Positions 21,519 to 30,584 of a stretch of DNA of 64,000 nucleotides are shown one piece after another (within the stretch, counting starts at the first letter, position 1; each line of letters begins with the position of its first letter). Location of the stretch: contig NZ_CP020773.1 in assembly GCF_002101335.1 (NCBI RefSeq), positions 2,294,001-2,358,000 on the forward strand, in the 5' to 3' direction. The notes beneath the pieces were generated by a model. It made no database searches. It had not been told where the DNA came from and saw only the letters and a list, made by a program, of their open reading frames with translations. The DNA comes from Staphylococcus lutrae (lineage in GTDB: Bacteria > Bacillota > Bacilli > Staphylococcales > Staphylococcaceae). Position numbers and translations under genes: made by a program.

Positions 21519-21690
21519 TTATTTTGTATACAAATTCACACCAATATGGTTTATATCATCAGATTTTAAATTTTTATTATCTTCATAAATTTTATCTATT
21601 TGGTAGGCATTTTCTCCTTTCCAATCATAAATATCAAAAGAATAATTTTTTGAAGTCTTCATATCAATTTCAATTAATCCTGTGCTTACA
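21519..21690 (-). pseudogene. C-terminal fragment of a superantigen gene
   Basis: A frame beginning at about 21690 on the minus strand reads [10 protein letters not shown], then F-D-I-Y-D-W-K-G-E and I-D-K-I-Y-E-D-N-K, and ends [12 protein letters not shown] with a stop at 21519. This is the classical end of a staphylococcal/streptococcal superantigen (G-x-I-x-I strand, Y-x-D-N-K turn, final H-I-x-V-x-L-Y). It begins in another frame across the last codons of the intact enterotoxin gene, so an upstream part of this second gene has been deleted at that junction. Confidence 0.7.
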
Positions 21691-22477
21691 TTGATCCTTT
21701 TATTGTGGTTAAGTGCACTTCTATACGAATAGCGGAAGAATCTACCGTTTTATTATCTCCATATATATTTATAAATTTATACGGTATAAATGGAACTAAA
21801 TCTTTGTTTGGGAACAGATCATACCAAAAACTCTCATGGTCTTTTTCAATAAATTTGATATAACCTGTTTCAAATGCAGAGCCGTCACGCTCATATAACT
21901 TTTTCTCTCTAGTCAACCAATTTCTAACTTTATAATCAAGTTCTTGGACTGTAACATTTACTTTATTTGTATTAATTATGAAAGAAAATTTTTGTCTATT
22001 GTCAACAGTAGCTGAGACAACAATGCCGTTACTATTAGTATTGTCGGAAGAATGCAAAGTTAATCCTCCATACATACAAACCCCATTAAAAATGATTTTT
22101 TCGTCAGTTTCGTTCTTAGGTACTAAACAAGTATAATAATAAGGTACTCCAAAAACATCAACCTGATTATTTTTATATTTATCTGCAAGTGCCTTATTTG
22201 CAAGTTCGGTTCTCACTTCTTTATAGCCAGAATAAGAAATAGGAAAAATTAAATCATGTTGCAAAAACTGTCTAGTATTTTTAATGTTTTCTGCCATTAT
22301 CGGTGTATTCATATATAGAACTTCAATATTTCCCATAGTTCCTTTATTTTTTTTGTACTCACTTACTTTATTTAATTCTTCGGGTTTGGGGTCTGGTTGT
22401 GCGTTAGTAATGGGTATATAACAAAGTATTAGTATAAAAATAGTGATAACTATTGAAAAAAAAGATTTTTTAAACAT
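21686..22477 (-). CDS. Staphylococcal enterotoxin-like superantigen (SEB/SEC group, divergent)
   Basis: A 263-residue secreted protein with a signal peptide of about 26 residues; the mature part starts [11 protein letters not shown], as in SEB/SEC. The cysteine loop is present (Y-Y-Y-T-C ... G-V-C-M-Y-G-G-L-T). The second family signature K-x2-V-x4-L-D-x3-R-x2-L-x5-L-Y is exact. It ends I-E-V-H-L-T-T, as in SEC. Superantigens crosslink MHC class II and T-cell receptor V-beta chains outside the cell; which V-beta cannot be told. AAAGGGAGG precedes the ATG. The 3' end abuts a fragment of another superantigen. Compared with the rightward paralogue it is clearly divergent, mainly in the N-terminal domain. 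Confidence 0.88.
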   Translation of the reverse strand: MFKKSFFSIVITIFILILCYIPITNAQPDPKPEELNKVSEYKKNKGTMGNIEVLYMNTPIMAENIKNTRQFLQHDLIFPISYSGYKEVRTELANKALADKYKNNQVDVFGVPYYYTCLVPKNETDEKIIFNGVCMYGGLTLHSSDNTNSNGIVVSATVDNRQKFSFIINTNKVNVTVQELDYKVRNWLTREKKLYERDGSAFETGYIKFIEKDHESFWYDLFPNKDLVPFIPYKFINIYGDNKTVDSSAIRIEVHLTTIKGSM

Positions 22478-22878
22478 GTCAACGCCTCCCTTTAATTTAT
22501 AATATGTCTTATTAAGATAAAAATCAATATATTTTTATTAATAAGATATATTATAAGTTATTAATATATAATGTTTATTTGTATAATAACATTTTAAAAG
22601 ATGAAGTGTTTTTATATTTATAGTGGTGAGAAGCAATTAAATAAGGCGTGTGCATATTTTTAAAGCGTTTTTACATGTTCGGCATCTAAAATATCTTCAA
22701 TAGTGATTCAATATTTTTAGGAGGTTTACATCATCTTAATTATAATGAAATATAGAAATTCTCTTTATAAAATAGTATTTTAAATATTTTGTTAATATTA
22801 ATTGATAAAATTTAATGGTATTTAAACAAAAGTGTTATAATTTAATTACAATAAGTATATTATAAGGAGATTTTTAAA
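22478..22878. other. Divergent enterotoxin intergenic region
   Basis: About 400 very AT-rich bases between the two divergent toxin genes. A TATAAT at 22836-22841 is a candidate -10 for the rightward gene, but no good -35 is correctly spaced, which would fit activator-dependent expression. No reading frame of note. Confidence 0.45.
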
Positions 22879-23697
22879 ATGAGTAAAAAGTTCAACAAAA
22901 TTTTGGTGATGACACTATTGTTATTGTTTAGTGGCGTATTCCAGAGTGCACTAACAGGTTCTAATGTGATAAAAGCGGAAAGGCAACCAGACCCTACTCC
23001 AGAACAATTAAATAAGTCTAGTCAATTTACTGGGCTTATGGAGAACATGAAATATTTATATGATAATCATTATGTTCAGGGCATTAATGTTAGATCATAC
23101 GATCAATTTTTGTTTTCTGATCTTATTTATTCCATCGAAGATACTAAATTTGGGAATTACGATAAGGTTAAAGTAGAATTTGAGAATAAGAGGTTGGCTG
23201 ATAAATATAAGAATAAAAACGTAGATGTTTTTGGGACAAATTATTATAGTAATTGCTATTTTTCCGAAGATGATAAAAAAGACAGTAATCATCCAAACAG
23301 TGGTTCGGGAAAAACATGTATGTATGGAGGGATAACAGAACAAGAAGGTAATCGAACAGATAGTCCTATAAATATTTTAGTAAAAGTTTTTGAAGATAAA
23401 CGGAATACTCTATCTTTTAGCATAAAAACGAATAAAAATCAAGTCACAGCACAAGAACTTGATATAAAGGTAAGAGATTTTTTGATAAAAAACAAAAATA
23501 TATACGAATTTAATAGTTCTCCATATGAAACGGGATATATTAAATTTATTGAAGATAATAAAAATGCTTTTTGGTATGATATGATGCCTCCTGCAGGCAG
23601 TAATTTAGATCAATCAAAATATTTAATGATATATAATGATAACAAGACAGTGAACGCATCAAAAATTACCATAGAAGTGTACCTTACTAAAAAGTAA
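22879..23697 (+). CDS. Staphylococcal enterotoxin, SEB/SEC-like superantigen
   Basis: A 272-residue secreted toxin. A signal peptide of about 34 residues is followed by [20 protein letters not shown] and D-N-H-Y-V, nearly as in SEC/SEB. Both family signatures are intact: Y-G-G-I-T-x4-N and K-x2-V-x4-L-D-x3-R-x2-L-x5-I-Y. The disulfide loop runs from the Cys in Y-Y-S-N-C to that in T-C-M-Y-G-G, and the C-terminal E-T-G-Y-I-K-F-I and I-E-V-Y-L-T segments are complete. It should bind MHC class II and T-cell receptor as a superantigen. The S. intermedius group is known to carry SEC-like and SE-int toxins; which one this is needs alignment. TAAGGAG precedes the ATG. Confidence 0.93.
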   Translation: MSKKFNKILVMTLLLLFSGVFQSALTGSNVIKAERQPDPTPEQLNKSSQFTGLMENMKYLYDNHYVQGINVRSYDQFLFSDLIYSIEDTKFGNYDKVKVEFENKRLADKYKNKNVDVFGTNYYSNCYFSEDDKKDSNHPNSGSGKTCMYGGITEQEGNRTDSPINILVKVFEDKRNTLSFSIKTNKNQVTAQELDIKVRDFLIKNKNIYEFNSSPYETGYIKFIEDNKNAFWYDMMPPAGSNLDQSKYLMIYNDNKTVNASKITIEVYLTKK

Positions 23698-24289
23698 AAT
23701 GAACATTATATAAATGTCAAGATAAATATGTACAATTTTGCTTTAATAAGTATGTACAGTTTTATTCTTTTTCTGAAGGAAAATGGATTTTTAACTTATG
23801 AAAAAAATTCACATGATAATGATTTACTTAATGTGCGTATTGGAAATGATATCAGTAATGGTGTCATTGCATGAGCCACACCTTCAGCAGTAATTAAATT
23901 TATCAAGTGTATCCTTAGTAGAGAAAATAAGCATAATACTTGATACGTCACTGTCCTATGATTCAAAGTAAATGGTGAAAAGCTAATATGACTAAAACCG
24001 AAGTTCAAAATTGTATCATTCTATAAAATTGCGTTTGAACATGAAAGGATAGGAAATATCAAAAGGAAAAAATTGAATGTCGCTTAAATAAAAACCTCGA
24101 AAGTGAAATGACATATTAAATGAAGTATTGTTTTACGTGAAGAAAAAGTGACAAACATTCGAAAAAGCCAATAGATGTCGTTGAATAGCGACGATCTACT
24201 CGCTTTTTTACGGTAATAACGTTGCAATACGTTTACGATTGAGAAGATGATTTATATTGTAGGTGGTTATCAATTTTGATATCTCTTGA
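23698..24289. other. Non-coding region right of the enterotoxins, possible IS end
   Basis: Two similar units with ATGTACA (about 23727-23742 and 23749-23763), preceded by TGTCAAG at 23715, recall the multiple terminal repeats of IS21-family elements; this is a weak resemblance. The rest shows no convincing gene. A terminator-like hairpin lies at 24162-24211. Confidence 0.35.
24162..24211. terminator. Hairpin terminator, left of the leftward MFS gene
   Basis: AAAAAGCCAATAGATGTCG pairs imperfectly with the segment ending CGCTTTTTT at 24209. T-runs on both strands would allow it to end the leftward MFS transcript. Confidence 0.5.
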
Positions 24290-25522
24290 TTAATATTTCA
24301 GTCCTTTTCTCGCTTTAAAATTGCCGTAAATTGAATAATATATAAAGATTGCACCTAAACTAAGAAGGACGAACATATAGACACCCATAAGTTCGGACGA
24401 TAGAAATACACCAAGAACAATACCAAAGCGAGCAATTAATTCTGACAAATTAAATCCTAACGAATTAAAAGCGGAGTATGTTCCTCTTTTATCATCTGGT
24501 ATGATTTTAAAGCGACTCTCATCAAATATTGGTGCATAAATGATTTCTCCGATAGTAGCGATAATCATAAATAATACCAATAAGTAAAAGTTGTTTAGGT
24601 AAGTTAAATTTGAGTAGCCTATAATATACATGGATAATCCTATGATGAGTGCATATTTTTGATGCATGCTTAAAATGACTTTAGAAATAAAATAAGTGAA
24701 TGTAATGACGATGAATGTATTAATGACCATTAATAATGAATACATTTTCACACCATCTATGTTTAAGGAAAAAATAGGGTTAAACTCTTCTTTTAATCGC
24801 ACCGATATGTAAGATGAAGCAGATAATTCTCCCATCATAATAAGGCTAAATCCTAAAATCATTACAATAAAACGTAAATCTTTAAAAACTACTTCATAGC
24901 TTTTAAAAATAGAGGATAAATTTTTAGGTGATTTTTTGATGTTGATATGTTGTACTTCATCTTTAGGTATCCATTTTAATAATGCCAAAAACACCAAAAT
25001 AAAAACAAAAAATGCGATGAAGAAAAGTAGTGATTTATTATTACTATAAAGCAAGCCGCCTAACAGCGCGCCAAATGCCATTGCTAAATTGGTTAGCCAA
25101 TAATCAATTTTATAAATGTAATTTTCGACATCCGGCGTTATAGCGTCCATAATGATCGTATCCATAGCTGGGTATTGTAGGCCCCAAACAATGTTATAAA
25201 CCGTGTAACAGCAACAAAAAAAGACGACGTTACTATTATCAATCAATGATAATGAGATGAATAATAGCATGACCCCCATGATCAGTTGATAGATGAGTAC
25301 AAGTTTTTTCTTTGGTAGTATTTCTACAAAATAACCCCCTAGTAATGAAATTGGAAAATTCACTAATACTAAAATTGTAAGAAATGTACCTGCGATTTTA
25401 GCATTTGACATATCAGTCAGATAAAGCGCGATAAAAGGCAAAAAAGCTGTTGTAATTAACTCTTGAAAAAAGTTGCTGATTAATCTTACTTTTAATGTAA
25501 TACTTAATTTTCCCCAAACCAT
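24290..25522 (-). CDS. MFS transporter, function unknown
   Basis: A 410-residue major-facilitator protein with about 12 membrane spans and a central loop (E-V-Q-H-I-N-I-K-K-S-P-K). Its start is placed at the ATG at 25522 because AAGGAGA precedes it; an in-frame TTG 39 bases earlier has no ribosome-binding site. The first loop has L-L-G-G-Y-F-V-E-I-L-P-K-K-K, the family's motif A position. It is divergent from a second MFS gene across a region with a perfect 19-bp inverted repeat. Drug or metabolite export is possible but not shown. Confidence 0.75.
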   Translation of the reverse strand: MVWGKLSITLKVRLISNFFQELITTAFLPFIALYLTDMSNAKIAGTFLTILVLVNFPISLLGGYFVEILPKKKLVLIYQLIMGVMLLFISLSLIDNSNVVFFCCCYTVYNIVWGLQYPAMDTIIMDAITPDVENYIYKIDYWLTNLAMAFGALLGGLLYSNNKSLLFFIAFFVFILVFLALLKWIPKDEVQHINIKKSPKNLSSIFKSYEVVFKDLRFIVMILGFSLIMMGELSASSYISVRLKEEFNPIFSLNIDGVKMYSLLMVINTFIVITFTYFISKVILSMHQKYALIIGLSMYIIGYSNLTYLNNFYLLVLFMIIATIGEIIYAPIFDESRFKIIPDDKRGTYSAFNSLGFNLSELIARFGIVLGVFLSSELMGVYMFVLLSLGAIFIYYSIYGNFKARKGLKY

Positions 25523-25632
25523 AATTAATCTCCTTAAAGCCCTTCGTTGTAACTCTTTCAACTATAATAGCATATTTCTAAAAAGACTGACAATTCGAAT
25601 TTGATGTACAAGGCTTACTTTTAAATTATTTT

Positions 25633-25689
25633 GGTTCTATACTTTTAACGGCCAGTGAAAAACTCACCAACCGTTAAAAGTATAGAACC
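25633..25689. repeat. Perfect 19-bp inverted repeat in the divergent MFS intergenic region
   Basis: GGTTCTATACTTTTAACGG at 25633-25651 is exactly mirrored at 25671-25689. The 19-base loop contains a further GTGA/TCAC pair, so a long hairpin can form. It is upstream of both divergent genes, so it is not an ordinary terminator; a miniature mobile element, an operator or a remnant with two abutted IS ends are options. Confidence 0.8.
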
Positions 25690-25762
25690 GAAATTTATAC
25701 CACATAATGAAAACGTCTCACTTTAAATCTAGTCATTTTAATTTAAAAATATAAAAATGCGA

Positions 25763-25791
25763 TTGACTTATCTGAAAATTTAAAGTATTAT
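25763..25791 (+). promoter_or_regulatory. Promoter of the MFS/ABC-F operon with CodY-like site
   Basis: TTGACT at 25763-25768 and TATTAT at 25786-25791 are 17 bases apart. In the spacer, ACTTATCTGAAAATT at 25766-25780 matches the CodY motif AATTTTCWGAAAATT at 13 of 15 positions. Promoter is likely; CodY control is a prediction. Confidence 0.55.
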
Positions 25792-25830
25792 AAATTGTTG
25801 TAATGTCATAGTCGTTTGAGGAGGGTTTTC

Positions 25831-25851
25831 ATGTCTATTTTAAATGTTTGA
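25831..25851 (+). CDS. Possible hexapeptide leader (MSILNV)
   Basis: A six-codon frame, ATG to TGA, follows a strong GAGGAGGG ribosome-binding site and lies 38 bases before the MFS start codon, on the mRNA leader of an operon with an ABC-F resistance-type gene. Genes for ribosome-protecting ABC-F proteins and macrolide efflux often have such leaders, where antibiotic-stalled ribosomes switch on the operon. I could not identify a clear pair of alternative hairpins, so this is a proposal. Confidence 0.4.
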   Translation: MSILNV

Positions 25852-25889
25852 ATCACAAGAGAAATAGAAAATATTAGAGGTCATATAAG

Positions 25890-27152
25890 ATGAAGCTACT
25901 AAGAATGAATAAAAATTTCCGTTTTTTCTTGGGGTCTAACACGCTCACTGCTATTGGATCAGTACTTTTTAACCTTATTTTTATCGTTTATGCCGAACAA
26001 ATGGAAAATCCTAAATTAGCAATTAGTGCGGTTGTGATTGTATCAACAATACCAGTTGTAGGTGACTTCATTTTTGGCTATTTTTCTGATAGAACGATTA
26101 ACAAATATCGCGCATTTTTGTTTATTAAAATAATCCAAGCCATAGTCTATATTCTGTTTGCATTGTTCATGTCATTTCATCCTAGCTGGACAGTTTTAGG
26201 ATTTCTTTTACTTTTAAACTTCATATCAGACGGTTTATCTTCTTATAACCTTTATTTAGAAATTCCAATGATTAAAAAGATGGTTGAATCTCAATATATC
26301 ACCGATGCGAGGGCACTATCGAATGGTATACATAAAACGATTGATTTATTAGGCCAAGTTTTTGGGGCAAGCTTAATCGTACTGTTAAACTATCAATATT
26401 ATTTAGCAGGAATCATTAATGCGATTCTATTTTTACTATCTTTTTATTTATTATGGTTAAATAGAAAAAATTTTAAATCGATTATAAAAGTTGAAAATCA
26501 TTATGAGGGAGAAAAGTTTCATTTTAAATCCATTATTTCTGACACGATTAAGAACTTTAAAACCTTATTTCAATATCAAAGAATATTTCATTTTGCTTTG
26601 ATTTTTGCATTGATGAATTTAATCAGTTCAGCTCAGGATGGGTTGTTACTCATTTCTTATTCAGAAAATCCTAACTTATTATTTTATAATTTTGCCTTTA
26701 CATTAATGATATACACGACTTCTGAAGCAATAGGAATCATTATGGGCTCTATCCTTCCTTTAACGATATTTAGAAGAACATCAATTGAAATCAACCTGAT
26801 ATTTGAGGTTGCGATTACCGTATTATTGATGCTTAACCTATTAATATTTGAAGAACGTTTTTCTCTTATCGTGCTCATGTTTTTTTCGGGTTATTTTATG
26901 GGCGTTTCCAACCCTAGAATTGATGCATTTATTATGCAAACGTTACCTGATAAGGTCATCTCATCGGTTACAAGTATTTTTTACACATTAGTCCAGTTGA
27001 CGCTGCCGCTTGGAACATTTGTGTTTTTAACGATTTCAAATCTTTTTACTGTCAAATTGGCGTGGCTGATATTATCAATGATGGGCTTATCCGTATTGTT
27101 CTATTCCATACTGTTATCACGAAAGTATCATACAAAACCCGAATCATTGTAA
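25890..27152 (+). CDS. MFS transporter, first gene of MFS/ABC-F operon
   Basis: A 420-residue 12-span major-facilitator protein. The loop after the second span reads G-Y-F-S-D-R-T-I-N-K-Y-R, the motif A position (G-x-x-x-D-R). The gene is followed after 12 bases by an ABC-F gene, an order reminiscent of mef-msr operons for macrolide efflux plus ribosome protection; direct similarity to Mef was not evident by eye. A promoter, a possible leader peptide and an AGAGGT ribosome-binding site precede it. Drug export is inferred from the partner gene only. Confidence 0.75.
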   Translation: MKLLRMNKNFRFFLGSNTLTAIGSVLFNLIFIVYAEQMENPKLAISAVVIVSTIPVVGDFIFGYFSDRTINKYRAFLFIKIIQAIVYILFALFMSFHPSWTVLGFLLLLNFISDGLSSYNLYLEIPMIKKMVESQYITDARALSNGIHKTIDLLGQVFGASLIVLLNYQYYLAGIINAILFLLSFYLLWLNRKNFKSIIKVENHYEGEKFHFKSIISDTIKNFKTLFQYQRIFHFALIFALMNLISSAQDGLLLISYSENPNLLFYNFAFTLMIYTTSEAIGIIMGSILPLTIFRRTSIEINLIFEVAITVLLMLNLLIFEERFSLIVLMFFSGYFMGVSNPRIDAFIMQTLPDKVISSVTSIFYTLVQLTLPLGTFVFLTISNLFTVKLAWLILSMMGLSVLFYSILLSRKYHTKPESL

Positions 27153-27164
27153 GGAGGGATAAAT

Positions 27165-28035
27165 ATGGGGCAAATTATCATTAAAAACTTGTCTTTCAAA
27201 TATACTGATTATATTTTTAAAAATCTCAATTTGAATATTAACGATGAGTGGAAGCTGGGCCTTATAGGAAGAAATGGTAGGGGGAAGACGACATTTTTGA
27301 AAATACTTTTAAATGAATTGGAATATGAGGGCCATCTTGATGCATCGATTCATTTTAACTACTTTCCAAGATATCCTGACAAGAATCAGTATTTAACCGT
27401 TGAAGCGATGTTATTAGATCGAAATCCTCAAATAGAACCCTGGATGATATATCGGGAGTTATCTTTAATAGGGCTCGATACAGAGATTTTGTATCGGGAG
27501 TTTTATACACTCAGTGGAGGAGAACAGGTGAGAATTCTATTAGTAGAGTTATTTTTAGATGATCACACATTTTCTCTTATCGATGAACCGACAAATAATT
27601 TAGACGTTGAAGGTCGAGCGATAGTGTACAAATACTTACAACAGAAAAAGGGATACATTATTGTCAGTCATGATCGTCATTTTTTGAATAAAACGATTGA
27701 TTATGTTTTAGCTATAAATAAAAATAGCATTGATCTGATCAAAGGTAATCTTGAGACATGGGAGCATGAGAAAAATAACGCTGACAAGTCTACGCAAGAA
27801 AAGAATTCAGCACTAAAGAAAGAAATTAAACGTCTTGATCAAATGTCAAAAAAAATAAATAATTGGGGACAATCGCGTGAAAACAGTTCTAAATCCTCAT
27901 TTGATAAAGCAAAAGCGGCTAAACTTATGAAAAGGTCTAAAGCTGTAGTTAAAAGAAACGAAAGAAAAATAGAAGAAAAACAATCGTTAATTGATAACGT
28001 AGAAAAAGTGGAGTCTATAAAAATTGAAGCAAGGT
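27165..28035 (+). pseudogene. ABC-F ribosome-protection-type ATPase, 5' part (split by IS3 element)
   Basis: This part encodes the first ATPase domain: Walker A G-R-N-G-R-G-K-T-T, signature L-S-G-G-E-Q-V-R, Walker B F-S-L-I-D-E-P-T-N-N-L-D. The linker is charged, with S-F-D-K-A-K-A-A-K-L-M-K-R-S-K, closely like Lsa/Sal-type antibiotic-resistance ABC-F proteins (lincosamide, pleuromutilin, streptogramin A). The frame runs to an accidental stop just inside the IS. No membrane spans. The frame resumes at 29381; joining both parts gives 484 residues, the normal length of the group. As it stands the second ATPase domain is lost, so no protection is expected. Confidence 0.88.
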
Positions 28036-28116
28036 GATGTTAGACTCATTAACGGACACAGCGAATTGATAATAAATAGTTTATAATAATATTATTAATT
28101 TACGGGAGTGTCTGTC

Positions 28117-28404
28117 ATGACTAAGAGAAGATATGAGCATAACTTTAAGATGGAAGCAATAAAACTGGTTGAATCAGGTAGAAAAGCGACTGAGGTCTCA
28201 AGAGACCTTGATATACCGATACAAACACTTACAAAATGGCTGAGTAAGTATCGTGAAGGTGGCGAAGCATCTTTTGTTGGTAGCGGTAAATTAACACCAG
28301 TAAAACAAACAGAAGTCGAATTACAAAAGCGACTTAAGGAACTTGAAGAAGAGAATCGAATATTAAAAAAGGCTATGCACATCTTTGCCAAAGACCAGAA
28401 ATAA
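28117..28404 (+). CDS. IS3-family transposase OrfA
   Basis: A 95-residue protein with an N-terminal helix-turn-helix ([12 protein letters not shown], then [11 protein letters not shown]) and a C-terminal leucine zipper ([18 protein letters not shown]). The slippery A-AAA-AAG at 28365-28371 lies in the zipper region, so a -1 shift would produce the OrfAB transposase; the downstream frame is open across this point. Confidence 0.92.
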   Translation: MTKRRYEHNFKMEAIKLVESGRKATEVSRDLDIPIQTLTKWLSKYREGGEASFVGSGKLTPVKQTEVELQKRLKELEEENRILKKAMHIFAKDQK

Positions 28405-28442
28405 TTTATGAATTTATATATCAACACCGGCACGAATTTCGT

Positions 28443-29258
28443 GTGACTAAGATGTGCAAAGTATTAGGTGTTTCAAAAAGTGGATATTATGATTGGAAAA
28501 AACGTCCAGCTTCATCACAACAAAAGAGACGTGATAGATTAAAAAAGGAAATCTATAAAGTTTATATTGGAAGTCAAAAAAGGTACGGCAGTCCAAAAAT
28601 CACAAAGGAACTGATGAAAGAAGGAATAAAGATTTCACAGCGTACAGTAACAAGATTGATGAAAGAAATGGGTATCAGATCAATCACAAAGAAGAAATAT
28701 AAAGCAACAACAGATTCTAAACACAATCTACCAATATATCCGAATTTACTAAACCAACAATTTAAAGTTGAAAAGCCAGGTGTGGTATGGGTATCAGATA
28801 TTACCTATATTTATACACGGGAAGGATGGGTGTATCTCGCAACAGTGATGGAATTATTCTCAAGAAGAATAATAGGTTGGTCGATGTCGAACAGAATGAC
28901 GAAAGATTTAGTGATTTCAGCACTAGAAAGAGCATTTACTGCACAGAAGCCAACAGCAGGTTTAATACACCACTCTGATAGAGGAAGTCAATATGCCTCA
29001 ATAGAATATCAAAATATATTAAGAGAAAACGAAATAATAACGAGTATGAGTCGGAAGGGAAATTGTTATGACAATGCGTGTATAGAGTCATTTCACAGTA
29101 TAATAAAGAAAGAACTCATTCATCATTGTAATTTTCAAACGCGTAATGAGGCAATGTTTAGTATTATAGAATATATTGTGACATTCTATAATTCCAAAAG
29201 AATTCATTCAACACTAAATTATCTAAGTCCACTTGAATTTGAAAAAATGTTTTCATAA
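28443..29258 (+). CDS. IS3-family transposase OrfB (DDE integrase)
   Basis: A 271-residue rve-type catalytic protein. The DDE residues are in [16 protein letters not shown] and the Glu of N-A-C-I-E-S-F-H. The N-terminal helix-turn-helix part has K-R-Y-G-S-P-K-I-T. The frame is open upstream of the first GTG ([10 protein letters not shown]), as expected if it is mostly made by -1 frameshift from OrfA. It appears intact, so the element may be active. Confidence 0.93.
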   Translation: MTKMCKVLGVSKSGYYDWKKRPASSQQKRRDRLKKEIYKVYIGSQKRYGSPKITKELMKEGIKISQRTVTRLMKEMGIRSITKKKYKATTDSKHNLPIYPNLLNQQFKVEKPGVVWVSDITYIYTREGWVYLATVMELFSRRIIGWSMSNRMTKDLVISALERAFTAQKPTAGLIHHSDRGSQYASIEYQNILRENEIITSMSRKGNCYDNACIESFHSIIKKELIHHCNFQTRNEAMFSIIEYIVTFYNSKRIHSTLNYLSPLEFEKMFS

Positions 29259-29380
29259 AATGACCTGTTTAAAAATGAACTTATATGATTTTAATAAGTT
29301 TATTTTTGAACAGGAAACCGAGCAGAGCGAGGTAAAATTATAAATTCACTGTGTCCGATTTCTTGACACAAATCCAAGGT

Positions 29381-29964
29381 CAGTCAAAAAACAAGTGTTG
29401 TCCTTCCGTGATTTTTCTATATTAATGAATGGAAAACCGTTATTTAAACCGATTACAGTTGATTTACTTCCATCAGATATCTTATTTATTACCGGTAAAA
29501 ATGGTGTAGGAAAATCCACGTTGATCAATTTTATTCTAAACCCTGTACAATATGATACTGTTGGAGATTATACGATTAACTTACCAGATGATATGTCATT
29601 TATAGCACAACAGTCCTTTTACAGTAAGGACAATGATCAGTTATTTAAATCATTAACAAAATCAGAAAAAGAAAAATTTCTATACTTGTTATATAAATTG
29701 GGGATGGATAAAAAACATTTTCACAACAATAAGGATCGCGAATGGAGTGATGGAGAAAAAAAGAAAGTATTAATCGCGCAATCTCTAATGCAGCAAAATA
29801 GCTTGTTTATTTGGGATGAAATAACGAATTACTTAGATTATTACGTTGTTGATCAATTGATAGAAACGTTGGCAAACGCACGTCCAACGATGATTTGTAT
29901 CGATTATAATGAGTACTTCAAAAATGCATTAGCGACTCAAACGATACATCTGGAACCCATTTAA
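29381..29964 (+). pseudogene. ABC-F ATPase, 3' part
   Basis: The continuation of the gene at 27165 after the IS. It has the second ATPase domain: Walker A T-G-K-N-G-V-G-K-S-T, signature-like W-S-D-G-E-K-K-K and Walker B F-I-W-D-E-I-T-N-Y-L-D. The W-S-D-G-E-K-K-K form resembles the Y-S-E-G-Q-K-K-K seen in Vga-type proteins. It could at best be expressed as a separate half from the ATG at 29425, but no ribosome-binding site is clear. Confidence 0.88.
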
Positions 29965-30584
29965 AATATAATACAAAAATATTTTAATAGGGACATCACA
30001 CAGCCATTTTGAGATTAAAGCATGATTTAATTCGTCCATAAAACTGAAAAACGTTTAAAAAGTAAATCTAAAACTTGAATCGTCTATACTTGGTTGAACG
30101 CATAGGATGTGAAGCATTGTTGTTCAATTAAGACAGTAGGCGATTTTATTTTTTCAATGGAACAATCTTTATTTGAGTATCGAAAGTGATTTGTAGTAGG
30201 AGAAGTGGTTTTTATGGCGGAATAATAAAATAAACTTAATTAAAAATTTAGGTAACTGATGTTGTCATAGCAATGTAAACGCTTTATAATGGTGAACTGT
30301 CTACAGGATAATGCACATGATATTGCTTTTTTTGTAAACTAAATTTTAAAAGATATGAGTGTGTCATTTATCTGAAATCAAAATGAAGATTAAAGCGATA
30401 TCATGGGAAAGCTTTGGAAGCAGGAGGTGCAGATAATTATTGTAGGCAGCAACAAGCATTACAAAGTTTGAATTAGAAATTATGAAAGGAAGCAACTAAA
30501 ACGGGGGTATATGATTTGATATACGCGTAATTAAGAGAAACGTATATCTAAAAATATATGTATTTTAGTGGTAAAGGTATATTT
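29965..30584. other. Long leader/intergenic region before the glycerophosphodiesterase
   Basis: A promoter-like TTGTCA (30262-30267) and TATAAT (30285-30290) with 17-base spacing contains a cre-like TGTAAACGCTTTAT at 30274-30287 (12 of 14), suggesting CcpA control about 290 bases upstream of the next gene. A short stretch near 30410-30460 resembles decayed coding sequence but is not identifiable. No other gene seen. Confidence 0.4.

Larger units (their letters stand above)
28030..29380 (+). mobile_element. IS3-family (IS150-like) insertion sequence with 6-bp duplication
   Basis: CAAGGT occurs at 28030-28035 and 29375-29380, bounding a 1,339-bp element. The ends contain the imperfect inverted repeat CGGACACAG-GAATT (left from 28055, right complement near 29359). 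Two frames (28117-28404 and 28443-29258) and an A-AAA-AAG slip site at 28365-28371 are typical of IS3. Removing the element and one CAAGGT restores the ABC-F frame exactly, which shows recent insertion. Confidence 0.9.

Noticed and set aside
23796..24008. 70-codon minus-strand frame right of the enterotoxin
   Set aside because: No ribosome-binding site or recognisable motif; composition looks like non-coding sequence.
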